Part shown: positions 18,009 through 24,958 of the stretch, piece after piece | Numbering within the stretch: the stretch's first letter is position 1 | Layout: every line of letters begins with the position of its first letter | From: Rhodospirillaceae bacterium | Lineage (GTDB): Bacteria; Pseudomonadota; Alphaproteobacteria; SHVZ01 | Reading direction: 5' to 3' | Length of the DNA: 43,364 bases | Assembly: GCA_016792585.1 (NCBI GenBank) | Contig: JAEULB010000193.1 | Coordinates: 1 to 43,364, forward strand | Program-made: the position numbers and the translations under genes | The notes under the pieces: generated by a model | The model's input: the letters and a program-made list of their open reading frames with translations, nothing else | Told to the model about the DNA's origin: nothing | The model's database searches: none

Positions 18009-19439
18009 ATGTCCGCCATCCAGCAGACCGACGACCTGTTCTTCAACCGCCAGGACCTCGACCGCAAGCGGATCGAGGGCATCGTCGGCGACGCGCTGAA
18101 GGGCACCGACGACGGCGAACTCTTCTTCGAATACCGCCAGTCCGAAGCGCTGACCTTCGACGACGGTCGCCTCAAGAACGCCAGCTTCGACACCACCCAG
18201 GGCTTCGGCCTTCGCGCGGTCGCCGGCGAGTCCGCCGGCTATGCGCACTCGTCCGAGATCAGCGAGGCGGCCATCAAACGCGCCGCCGATACGGTCAAGG
18301 CCGCGCGTCGCGGCCACAACGGCACCTATGCCGATGCGCCGACCGGCACCAACAGACGTCTCTACGGCGACTTCAACCCGCTCTCCGAGGTCGACTTCGC
18401 GACCAAGGTGAAGGTGCTTCAGGACATCGACGCCTATGCGCGCAAAAAGGATCCTCGCGTCCGCCAGGTCTCGGCCAGCATCGCCGGGTCGTGGCAGGCG
18501 GTCCGCATCCTCCGATCGGGCGGCTATTCGGTCGCCGACATAAGGCCGATGGTGCGGATGACCGTCAGCTTGATCCTCGGCGAAGGCGACCGGCAGGAGT
18601 CGGGATCGGAATCCGGCGGCGGCCGCGTCTCCTACGACACCTATCTCCAGCCCGAGAGCTGGCAGGGCCTGGTTGACGAGGCGATCCGCGCCGCGGCGGT
18701 GAACCTGGGCGCCATCGCCGCGCCGGCCGGCGAGATGCCGGTGGTGCTCGGCCCCGGCTGGACCGGCGTCATGCTTCACGAGGCGGTCGGTCATGGCCTC
18801 GAAGGCGACTTCAACCGCAAGAAGACCTCGACGTTCTCGGGATTGATCGGCCAGCGCGTGGCGTCTCCGGGCGTCACCGTCGTCGACGACGGCACGCTTC
18901 AGGACCGCCGCGGCTCGATCACCGTCGACGACGAGGGCACGCCTTCCGGCCGGACGCTGCTGATCGAGGACGGCATCCTCCGCGGCTATATGCAGGACCG
19001 GCAGAACGCGCGGCTGATGGGCATGCGCCCGACCGGCAACGGCCGGCGCGAGTCCTTCGCGTCGTCACCGATGCCGAGGATGACCAACACGCTGATGCTC
19101 GCCGGCCCGCATTCGCCGGAGGAGATCATCAAGACGGTGAAGCGCGGCATCTACGCCGTCGACTTCTCCGGCGGCCAGGTCGACATCACCTCGGGCAAGT
19201 TCGTGTTCGCCGCCTCCGAGGCCTACCTGATCGAGGACGGCAAGGTCGGACCCGCCGTGAAGGGCGCGATGCTGACCGGCAACGGCCCGGATGCGATGAC
19301 CAAGGTCCGCATGGTCGGCAACGACATGAAGATGGACGGCGGCGTCGGCACCTGCGGCAAGGAAGGCCAGTCGGTGCCGGTCGGCGTCGGTCAGCCGACC
19401 CTGCTGATGGACGGCATCACCGTCGGCGGGACGGGATAG
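18009..19439 (+). CDS. tldD: metalloprotease TldD
   Basis: Subunit of the TldD/TldE zinc protease, which processes microcin precursors and degrades CcdA; 476 aa as expected. TldD is the catalytic partner and shows the HExxxH zinc motif at residue 257 (LHEAVGHGLEGDF), followed by the family block NRKKTSTFSG. The C-terminal half carries AYLIEDGKVGPAVKGAM and GKEGQSVPVGVGQP, characteristic of TldD. The TldE (PmbA) partner is not in this window. The gene ends intact at the left edge of the AT-rich accessory island. Confidence 0.95.
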   Translation: MSAIQQTDDLFFNRQDLDRKRIEGIVGDALKGTDDGELFFEYRQSEALTFDDGRLKNASFDTTQGFGLRAVAGESAGYAHSSEISEAAIKRAADTVKAARRGHNGTYADAPTGTNRRLYGDFNPLSEVDFATKVKVLQDIDAYARKKDPRVRQVSASIAGSWQAVRILRSGGYSVADIRPMVRMTVSLILGEGDRQESGSESGGGRVSYDTYLQPESWQGLVDEAIRAAAVNLGAIAAPAGEMPVVLGPGWTGVMLHEAVGHGLEGDFNRKKTSTFSGLIGQRVASPGVTVVDDGTLQDRRGSITVDDEGTPSGRTLLIEDGILRGYMQDRQNARLMGMRPTGNGRRESFASSPMPRMTNTLMLAGPHSPEEIIKTVKRGIYAVDFSGGQVDITSGKFVFAASEAYLIEDGKVGPAVKGAMLTGNGPDAMTKVRMVGNDMKMDGGVGTCGKEGQSVPVGVGQPTLLMDGITVGGTG

Positions 19440-19499
19440 CGAGTTGACATCGTTTGTTTTTCATGGATCGTATGAGAAAGCCTAGGGTTGAATTTGGAC

Positions 19500-19859
19500 A
19501 TGGGGGAGAAGGTGGAAGGGCCGCAACAAGCAGCCTTGGCTATTACTATTGTGGTCGGCGCTGCGCTTGGGGTTGTGCTAACACAGCCTCCTCTTGCTGG
19601 TGATGCTATCGTTGCTGAGGCGATCAATACGGCACACTCCCCAGAACCTGCCGGAAGCAGAAACAGCTGGCAGTTTGTCGTGTATGTTATAATTCTGAGC
19701 ATAATGTGCCGGCTCACTGGCCATTGCTTACACTCTGGATACTGGAGGAAAGCAACACTATCAGTTGTTACTTTTATTGCTTTCTTAATTTACTTCTTCT
19801 TTTCGTTTGGATTCATTAAATCCCGGGATTATCCCCTGGAAGCAAGGGCAAATACTTAA
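19500..19859 (+). CDS. hypothetical small membrane protein
   Basis: No recognised family in this 119-aa product. Three hydrophobic stretches are likely membrane helices: ALAITIVVGAALGVVLT, FVVYVIILSIMCRL and VVTFIAFLIYFFFSFGF. The codons are distinctly AT-rich compared with tldD before it. ATG 19500 is used; TTG 19488 is an in-frame alternative, and neither has a strong ribosome site. It is the first gene of the accessory island. The open frame, helix spacing and island context support it moderately. Confidence 0.5.
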   Translation: MGEKVEGPQQAALAITIVVGAALGVVLTQPPLAGDAIVAEAINTAHSPEPAGSRNSWQFVVYVIILSIMCRLTGHCLHSGYWRKATLSVVTFIAFLIYFFFSFGFIKSRDYPLEARANT

Positions 19860-20420
19860 CCGCTACTGATTGACGCCCGCGCACGGCGCGCGCCGCTGCT
19901 GGCCCTCGCGAACGACATTCGCAAGCGGGCGTTCGAGACGAACGTCGTTCGCCTCCGATGACCCGATGCACCACTGAAAATCCCCTTGGTTTTGTCGCTG
20001 CGCGATCGCCTAACTGGACTCGGTTGGGATGCGGTGGGAACGACCCCAAAACTCAGACGGCTAAAATATACGTATTTTCAGCATCTTAGAACCGAAAAGC
20101 GACAGCGGGTTTTTCGTTCCCACCGCATCCCAACCGAGTCCAGTTAGGCGATCGCGCAGCGAGGGGGTGGAATCCTTCTTCCTGAGTTTGGTGCGCCTAC
20201 TTGAATGAAGCAAACTAACGCCTCTCTCCTTTTCTCGAACTAACATATTGAATTGCAAGGGTGTTATTCGCGATATATGGCGCCATCCAAAAAGCGATGT
20301 TCGGCGATGTAAATCTATCGAACCTACTTTTCCGATTTCGGTTCGCCCGCCTCTAGCGTATTCGCCTGCGCTGTGGTACAGACGCTCATCCCGCATTTCG
20401 GGGGGCCAGGAGGCTGCACC
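19860..20420. other. 561-nt gene-free stretch with two inverted repeats
   Basis: I find no convincing gene here. The left part is GC-rich and contains a 9-bp inverted repeat (GCGAACGAC at 19908-19916, GTCGTTCGC at 19944-19952). The centre holds the 49-bp perfect inverted repeat listed separately. The right part, 20163-20400, is mixed in composition and leads to the gene at 20421. Long minus-strand frames crossing this stretch have no coding look, and no tRNA fold is visible. Confidence 0.6.
19995..20162. repeat. perfect 49-bp inverted repeat with 70-nt loop
   Basis: Positions 19995-20043 and 20114-20162 are exact reverse complements over 49 bp. The 70-nt interior is AT-richer and contains a further palindrome, AAAATA-TACG-TATTTT (20063-20078). 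No T-run follows either arm, so this is not an ordinary terminator, and no flanking target duplication is evident, so a MITE is unproven. As RNA it would form a very stable hairpin from either strand. Confidence 0.95.
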
Positions 20421-20993
20421 ATGAGCAACGCTTTTGAGCCGGCTATCAATGCGCTCATCCTCAAGATCGAGGATACGGAACGCAAGGCGAACGAACTTCG
20501 GCGCGCCGTGAACGTGCTTTGTGAGCAAGCGGGACAGCCCCCTCGGTTTCCCGATGGCGGTGGCGGCACCGTTGCGGGATCGGGTCAAGGCGGGACGATC
20601 ACGGAGATCAAGCCCGACACCTTCTACGGCAAGAAGCAGACGACCGCGATCCGCGAGTACCTGGAGATGAGGAAGGCGCGTGGCATCGGGCCGACGAAGC
20701 CGCGCGACATCCTTGAGGCGCTGAAAAACGGTGGGTACCAGTTCGAGACCAAAGACGACGAGACCGCGCTCGCGGTGATCCGCAATCTGATGCGCAAGAA
20801 CAATGCGGTGTTTCACCGCCTCCCGAGCGGCGTCTACGGTCTGGCCGCCTGGTACCCGGACGCCAAAAAGGCCAAGGCTCAGTCGGTAAGCGACGACGAC
20901 GAGGACGACACTGAGACCGACGCCGATGACGATGGGAAACCGGATGTCGTCGTGGATTCTAAGGGAACGGCGACCGCCAAGAAGGTCGCCTAA
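20421..20993 (+). CDS. winged-helix-like (HARE-HTH type) protein
   Basis: Soluble 190-aa protein, function not established. Residues 1-40 look like an amphipathic coiled coil (INALILKIEDTERKANELRR). After a Gly-rich linker, residues about 70-145 resemble a winged-helix domain of HARE-HTH type: FYGKKQTTAIREYLEMRK, then PRDILEALKNGG and the wing-like ending RLPSGVYGLAAWYP. The tail is an acidic run of Asp and Glu. The start is well supported by AGGAGG 7 nt before the ATG. It may be a DNA-binding protein of a mobile element; it is followed by an intrinsic terminator and lies upstream of small genes and the transposase. Confidence 0.7.
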   Translation: MSNAFEPAINALILKIEDTERKANELRRAVNVLCEQAGQPPRFPDGGGGTVAGSGQGGTITEIKPDTFYGKKQTTAIREYLEMRKARGIGPTKPRDILEALKNGGYQFETKDDETALAVIRNLMRKNNAVFHRLPSGVYGLAAWYPDAKKAKAQSVSDDDEDDTETDADDDGKPDVVVDSKGTATAKKVA

Positions 20994-21146
20994 ATGGTTC
21001 GGGCCGGCGAGGCGCCAACCTCAACCGGCCCGGAGATCGTCAACCCCTACCCGTCTAGCGGCGGAAAGGAAGGAGGTGCGTCGTGTGGCAAGCGACCCGG
21101 TTGTTGCCGGGACACAGGTCGTCGACCTGAGATCCGACACCGAGCG

Positions 21147-21178
21147 CCCCGCTGGCCTAAGCCAGCGGGGTTTCCCTT
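21147..21178 (+). terminator. intrinsic terminator
   Basis: Perfect 10-bp stem CCCCGCTGGC/GCCAGCGGGG with a CTAA loop, followed by TTTCCCTT. It ends the transcript of the gene at 20421. Before it, 20994-21146 contains a 7-bp inverted repeat (GGGCCGG at 21001, CCGGCCC at 21025) and no gene I can support. Confidence 0.75.
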
Positions 21179-21209
21179 AGCACGATAGGAACCCAGAGGG
21201 AACCTAGAC

Positions 21210-21356
21210 ATGGCTACCAAGCAGTCGGGCAATAAGGCCTCGTCCATCGCCGGCAAGGTGATGGCGGGCATGAAGCCCACCAAGTCCCAGACGTTGACGC
21301 TCGCCGCGTCTGTCCTGGGGCAGGACGAAAAGAAGGGCCCCCGCAAGCCCCGCTAA
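21210..21356 (+). CDS. hypothetical 48-aa basic protein
   Basis: Very small Lys/Ser-rich protein beginning MATKQSGNKASSIAGKVMAG and ending KKGPRKPR. It has no cysteine, signal peptide or membrane helix. The repetitive Lys-Ala-Ser style resembles small proteins often seen in alphaproteobacterial accessory regions; that is from memory and not checked. The ribosome site is weak (GAGGGAA, 10 nt upstream). Its stop overlaps the stop region of the convergent gene at 21353. Confidence 0.55.
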   Translation: MATKQSGNKASSIAGKVMAGMKPTKSQTLTLAASVLGQDEKKGPRKPR

Positions 21357-21619
21357 CGGGCTAGCTGTGGCTCTTTCAATCTCGTAACCCGAACCACGCA
21401 GCGTGTGGGGATTTGGATCACTCCAGAGACCTGCACGCTGTCGTGCTCATCGATATCGCCCATGTTGGGCGCCAGCGCCTTAACCTCCAGCCCGTCCTCG
21501 ATAAGCCAGCCGACCGAAGCACAGCGCACTGCGCTGCTTTCGCCGACCGTTGCGAGGAGGGCCCACGAGGGCGTAGGTTGCCGGCTGTCCTCCCATTCAA
21601 TGAGGACGAGAGGGCACAT
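21353..21619 (-). CDS. hypothetical 88-aa protein
   Basis: Soluble protein of unknown function starting MCPLVLIEWEDSRQPTPSW. The pattern of beta-strand-like segments (SAVRCASVGWLIED, LEVKALAPNMGD, VIQIPTRCVVRVTRL) suggests a small barrel. It resembles a family of small hypothetical proteins frequent near phage or mobile genes, with the recurring phrase VGWLI...LAPN; this is recollection only. ATG 21619 is preferred over an ORF extending to 21757, because the extension reads through the oppositely oriented gene. Its start codon shares two bases with the start of the plus-strand gene at 21618. Confidence 0.6.
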   Translation of the reverse strand: MCPLVLIEWEDSRQPTPSWALLATVGESSAVRCASVGWLIEDGLEVKALAPNMGDIDEHDSVQVSGVIQIPTRCVVRVTRLKEPQLAR

Positions 21620-21824
21620 GTCAGCACCCTTGTTGACCTTGCGCGAAGCAACCGAGAGCGGGCGCTTGGCGGACTTCGTGGCGCAGGAAGAGGCTCGCTT
21701 GGCAGAGTACCTTCCGCCGGACAAACGCGAAGTCGATCGCGGGATCGAAGCGCTCATTAGAGCGCCGCAATCAGGAGATCGAACATCGCGTTCTTCATCG
21801 CGCGGCGGTTCGAGCGGAACGTAA
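21618..21824 (+). CDS. hypothetical 68-aa protein overlapping the transposase 3' end
   Basis: Small hydrophilic protein: MSAPLLTLREATESGRLADF, an acidic helix, and a Ser/Arg-rich tail (DRTSRSSSRGGSSGT). The ATG has GAGAGGG 5 nt before it, a good ribosome site. The last 23 codons lie over the end of the IS1595 transposase gene on the opposite strand, so the tail may be an accident of insertion and the original gene could have ended differently. No function can be given. Confidence 0.45.
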   Translation: MSAPLLTLREATESGRLADFVAQEEARLAEYLPPDKREVDRGIEALIRAPQSGDRTSRSSSRGGSSGT

Positions 21825-22635
21825 ATTCGTCGAGATAGCGCTGCATGTACTTCGACGACACGTGGATGTGCGTCGAAGCAACCGACTTCTTGAACAGCCG
21901 CCAGAAGCTCTCGACGTTGTTAACGTGGACTACATCGCCAATCCGATAGTCGTAGTGGGCGTAGTCTTTCTCGCCGTGCTTCACCTGCCCGTGCTTGTAG
22001 CCATCGCCGTTTAGTAACCCGTAGCTCATCAGCTCGTCGGTAGAGACGACGGAGCCGGGCGCGACGTTCTGGAGCGTGACCGAGCGAAGGGTCTGCTTCT
22101 TGATGTCCGGGATGATCGCCGTCGCGATCCGGCCGCCACGCTCTTTCATGCCGAACACGATGGTCTTGCCGGGAGCGCCACGGCCGCGCTTGCCACCCGA
22201 GCGCTTGCCGCCGACGTAAGCCTCATCAAGCTCGACATGGCCCTGCATGATTTCAAAGCCGTTGGCCTTGGACATCAGGAGGCGGATCTGCTGGCCCATC
22301 CGCCACGCGGTCTTGTAGGTCACGCCCAGCGAGCGCTCCAGTTCCTTGCCCGAGACGCCATGGCGGGTCACGGCGAACAGGTACACGGCGTAGAACCACG
22401 ACTGGAGGCTGGTCCGGCTGTCCTGAAAGATGGTGCCGGCGCAGGGGTACAGGTGGGCTCCGCAAGCCGAGCAGGCGAAGGCCCGGCGCCCGGTGATCCG
22501 GTGGAACGTGGCATCAACCCCGCAGTCCCGGCAGACGTGCCGCTGGCCGAACCGGACGGCCAGGACGTGATCCAGGCAAGCATCGTCCGAGGGGTAAGCG
22601 GCGAAGAACTGGCGGACGGTCATCTTCTCGGACAT
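21757..22635 (-). mobile_element. IS1595-family transposase
   Basis: Transposase of 292 aa, apparently full length. The N-terminal zinc ribbon has CRDCG and CSACG (Zn_Tnp_IS1595), followed by a helical DNA-binding part. The catalytic DDE_Tnp_IS1595 domain shows HVELDEAYVGGK (first Asp), VVSTDELMSY (second Asp) and VNNVESFWRLFKK, giving the DDNK-type set of this family. The gene looks intact with no frameshift. Immediately upstream on its own strand is GGGGGTACTATTGGCGGC (about 22655-22672), a plausible element end, but I did not find the matching inverted end on the other side. Whether the small genes at 20421-21824 are passengers is open. Confidence 0.9.
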
Positions 22636-22715
22636 CGGGGCGGCCTTTCTCTATGCCGCCAATAGTACCCCCAAGCTCATACTTGCGTCAATGGGATAAT
22701 TCCGTTAAATCCGGA

Positions 22716-22883
22716 ATGCAATTGATCATTCCCTTTAAGAACGAGGAGAGATTAGTAATCCTGATGCTAATTTGGTTTAGTGGCGAAGTAGCCGTTGGGG
22801 TTTGGGCCGCTTTGACGCAAAGTCCTCAAGCACTAGCATTTGCAAAAAACGTCAAATCAAAGGTATCACAATGGTTTACCTAG
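22716..22883 (+). CDS. possible small membrane protein
   Basis: 55-aa frame with one strong hydrophobic segment (LVILMLIWFSGEVAVGVWAAL) and a basic tail. It is AT-rich like the genes that follow and overlaps the next start by 13 nt, which suggests coupling. The ribosome site is weak and the call relies on frame and context. An upstream ATG at 22653 lies within the probable end of the insertion sequence and is less likely. Confidence 0.35.
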   Translation: MQLIIPFKNEERLVILMLIWFSGEVAVGVWAALTQSPQALAFAKNVKSKVSQWFT

Positions 22884-23491
22884 GGATATTTCTCGGGATT
22901 ATGGGCGTTTTCTTCGTCCTTTGGCTAGATTGGGGAAGTCGCACTGTTCCGGCCCCTTTAGCTAAAGAGGAAGATGTTTTTCGTCTTCGAGCAGCAGTGG
23001 CTGGCATCTCCGGCACAATTGAAACATTAGAGCAAAGGATAGGCAGTCTCGAAAAAAGCTACGTTAGCGCTGGAAAAAAAGTGGGCAGCCAAATTACAGA
23101 AAATCCTCCTCACCACTTAGTTGGACCAATCAAATTTTCCCCAGGCGCCATTGGCGGAAGCTTGACGGGTTATCCTGCGCAGCAGGAGATTCTTGACGCT
23201 ACGAAACTATATTCTGTGATTTCACGCATTGAGAAAGTACAAGTGTATCACAGTGGCGAAATAGATCTTCTTAAGGACTACTTAACCGGCGATGTAGCTC
23301 ATCGATCACTTGGGCAGGACTCACTTAGACAAGGCACCACGCCTCCGCGACGGAACGTACTTGCCGGCACTAACTCACAGGTCGCTAGCCGAGTGCTTGA
23401 TCTAGGCACAATCTATGGCGCTCGTATTGTACCTGCCGAAGCCGAGAGCGAAGTCAACCGTTTGGCGGAGCGCCGCCCGGTTCTGAACTAA
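22871..23491 (+). CDS. membrane-anchored coiled-coil protein, unknown function
   Basis: 206-aa protein with one N-terminal membrane helix (MVYLGIFLGIMGVFFVLW) followed by a probable coiled coil (LRAAVAGISGTIETLEQRI) and a polar domain without recognised motif. The helix is not followed by a signal peptidase site, so an anchored protein is more likely than a secreted one. The start ATG 22871 puts the helix at the N-terminus; an earlier TTG at 22802 would add a basic extension. Base composition is clearly lower in GC than the core genome. It is followed by the gene at 23539 with a 47-nt gap, a likely pair. Confidence 0.6.
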   Translation: MVYLGIFLGIMGVFFVLWLDWGSRTVPAPLAKEEDVFRLRAAVAGISGTIETLEQRIGSLEKSYVSAGKKVGSQITENPPHHLVGPIKFSPGAIGGSLTGYPAQQEILDATKLYSVISRIEKVQVYHSGEIDLLKDYLTGDVAHRSLGQDSLRQGTTPPRRNVLAGTNSQVASRVLDLGTIYGARIVPAEAESEVNRLAERRPVLN

Positions 23492-23538
23492 TGCGCTTGT
23501 CCGCCGCATTTCCTTAGGCAGCACTTTGGGAGGGGACA

Positions 23539-24279
23539 TTGCCAAAGATCGAACTAAAAGATCATCCGAGCTTTGAACAGGATTTGCTGAATCTTGAGCA
23601 AGCGATTTCTAGTGGTTTACTAGAAAGACTAGCGAATGATGTATCTGAAGGGAGAGTAAATTTCCAGGACGCACTAAAGACGCTTGGCTCCGCTGAAGTG
23701 GACGTTAGCATGAGCTTATTGCTCGCAATTCATGACGAGGAAAGTAGGCAAAGCCTGCTCAACAAAGTCAATGTCGAGGGCAGAGATGAAGCCGCTCAGA
23801 GAATAAAGAATATAGCAGAAAGAACTGTGGGATTTAATAAAATATTTGGCCAAAAAACACTGGGGGAATTAGAATCTGGGACTGTAGAGACTCGCGCTGC
23901 TTATGGAGATAATTTTATCGGACCATTCGCGCGCGGAGTTACCGTGAATTGGATGTCTAATCCGGTAATACATTATGGAAAAATCTTCCCAGCTATCTGG
24001 ATTGAGATTACGACCAAAGGAGAACGTCAGCTATTTAATTCGTCCCTAAATTGGTATGATATCCTTTTTCTAGTACGATCCTTGAATCAGATTCTAGTCG
24101 CCGATGTTAATTCCATATCGGAGATTACGCGCGACGAAAGTAGGATTGGAATGTCCACCCTTCTCCGAGATGGCTTTGCTGAAGAACTAAAGAGACTTCA
24201 AGATTTAGTCGTTAAATTACAGGAAGAATTGAGTAAATTTTCTACCCTCGGCAAGCAAGCTGCTGGCGATCAGGCGTAG
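23539..24279 (+). CDS. hypothetical 246-aa protein of the AT-rich island
   Basis: I do not recognise this protein. It is soluble, mostly helical by appearance (DLLNLEQAISSGLLERLAND), has a central beta-rich part (VTVNWMSNPVIHYGKIFPAI and WIEITTKGERQLF), and ends in a heptad-like coiled coil (LKRLQDLVVKLQEELSKF). No nuclease, nucleotide-binding or toxin motif is visible. The start is TTG with GGGAGGGGACA just before it, a strong ribosome site. Codon use is AT-rich, signalling transfer. Its last 38 nt overlap the end of the HD-domain gene on the other strand, marking the right edge of the island. Confidence 0.6.
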   Translation: MPKIELKDHPSFEQDLLNLEQAISSGLLERLANDVSEGRVNFQDALKTLGSAEVDVSMSLLLAIHDEESRQSLLNKVNVEGRDEAAQRIKNIAERTVGFNKIFGQKTLGELESGTVETRAAYGDNFIGPFARGVTVNWMSNPVIHYGKIFPAIWIEITTKGERQLFNSSLNWYDILFLVRSLNQILVADVNSISEITRDESRIGMSTLLRDGFAEELKRLQDLVVKLQEELSKFSTLGKQAAGDQA

Positions 24280-24835
24280 ATCTCTTGTCGTCTTCAATCA
24301 GCACCTCAATTAGCGTCCGGTAATCTTCCGGAGATCCGATCCGCGCGTCAGGCAGATCCGGCGCATCGTCCCATTCCCGCACCCGAAGCGCGTCGGCGAA
24401 GAAGGCCTCGCGCTCGAAGGCGGCCGCCTGCGTCGCCGAATGCGCGCCGCCCTGCAGGGCGAGCGAGGCGCGCGACATCGGCGTCAGCGTGTCGGTGAAG
24501 GCAGGATCCTTGCCCGCAAGATATCGCTTGGCGTCGACATGGAGCGCGATCGGCCGGGTGACGCTGTCCGGCAGCCAGAGCGCCAACCAGCCGGCCCCTA
24601 GCATCGCATGCTCGACGTCCCGGTCGTCATCGAACCCATCGGCGTCGTCGAGATCGAGCAGGTGGCCGATGTCGTGCATCAGCGCGGCGGCGATCAGAGC
24701 GGGAGAGGCCTCGACGGCCCGGGCATGAGCGGCGGCGACGAGGCCATGCCGCAGAAGCCCGTCCGGTGCTTCCGGCAGGCGCTTCGCGCCGCCTCGCCGG
24801 ATGGTCGCGAAAATCGCCTCGATTGGTGAAGACAT
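24242..24835 (-). CDS. PhnZ-like HD-domain oxygenase
   Basis: HD-domain protein of 197 aa that lines up with PhnZ, a mixed-valence diiron oxygenase cleaving 2-amino-1-hydroxyethylphosphonate. Likely ligands matching PhnZ are His30 (LLRHGL), His54-Asp55 and His58 in MHDIGH, His76 ([10 protein letters not shown]), His99 (HVDAKRYL, with the conserved Lys103), and Asp156 in REWDD. The LALQGG segment is also family typical. The partner dioxygenase PhnY is not nearby, so it is an orphan and may have another substrate. ATG 24835 is preferred over the upstream start at 24877. The last dozen residues extend into the island junction and look non-homologous. Confidence 0.82.
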   Translation of the reverse strand: MSSPIEAIFATIRRGGAKRLPEAPDGLLRHGLVAAAHARAVEASPALIAAALMHDIGHLLDLDDADGFDDDRDVEHAMLGAGWLALWLPDSVTRPIALHVDAKRYLAGKDPAFTDTLTPMSRASLALQGGAHSATQAAAFEREAFFADALRVREWDDAPDLPDARIGSPEDYRTLIEVLIEDDKRSTPDRQQLACRG

Positions 24836-24958
24836 CGTCAATCCCGCCAGCGCATGGGAGCCATGCGCGCAAATCAACCCTGCGTTCAGCCTTCATTAAC
24901 TGGCCGATTACATAACGTCACGCCCAGTTACACCGCCATCCCCAGGGAGTGCTCCGTC

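Noticed and set aside
19552..19572. Possible left inverted end of the IS1595 element (TACTATTG followed by GG.CGGC)
   Set aside because: Only a short, gapped match to the end near 22672 and it lies inside an open frame; probably chance.
19995..20162. tRNA, rRNA fragment or ordinary terminator in the inverted repeat
   Set aside because: No cloverleaf or CCA end can be drawn, and no T-run follows either arm.
20061..20816. 251-codon minus-strand frame running from the inverted repeat into the winged-helix gene
   Set aside because: It overlaps a better-supported plus gene with an ideal ribosome site, and shows no domain or signal.
20994..21188. 64-codon frame directly after the winged-helix gene
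   Set aside because: It covers hairpins and the terminator at 21147-21178 and has no ribosome site, so it is unlikely to be coding.
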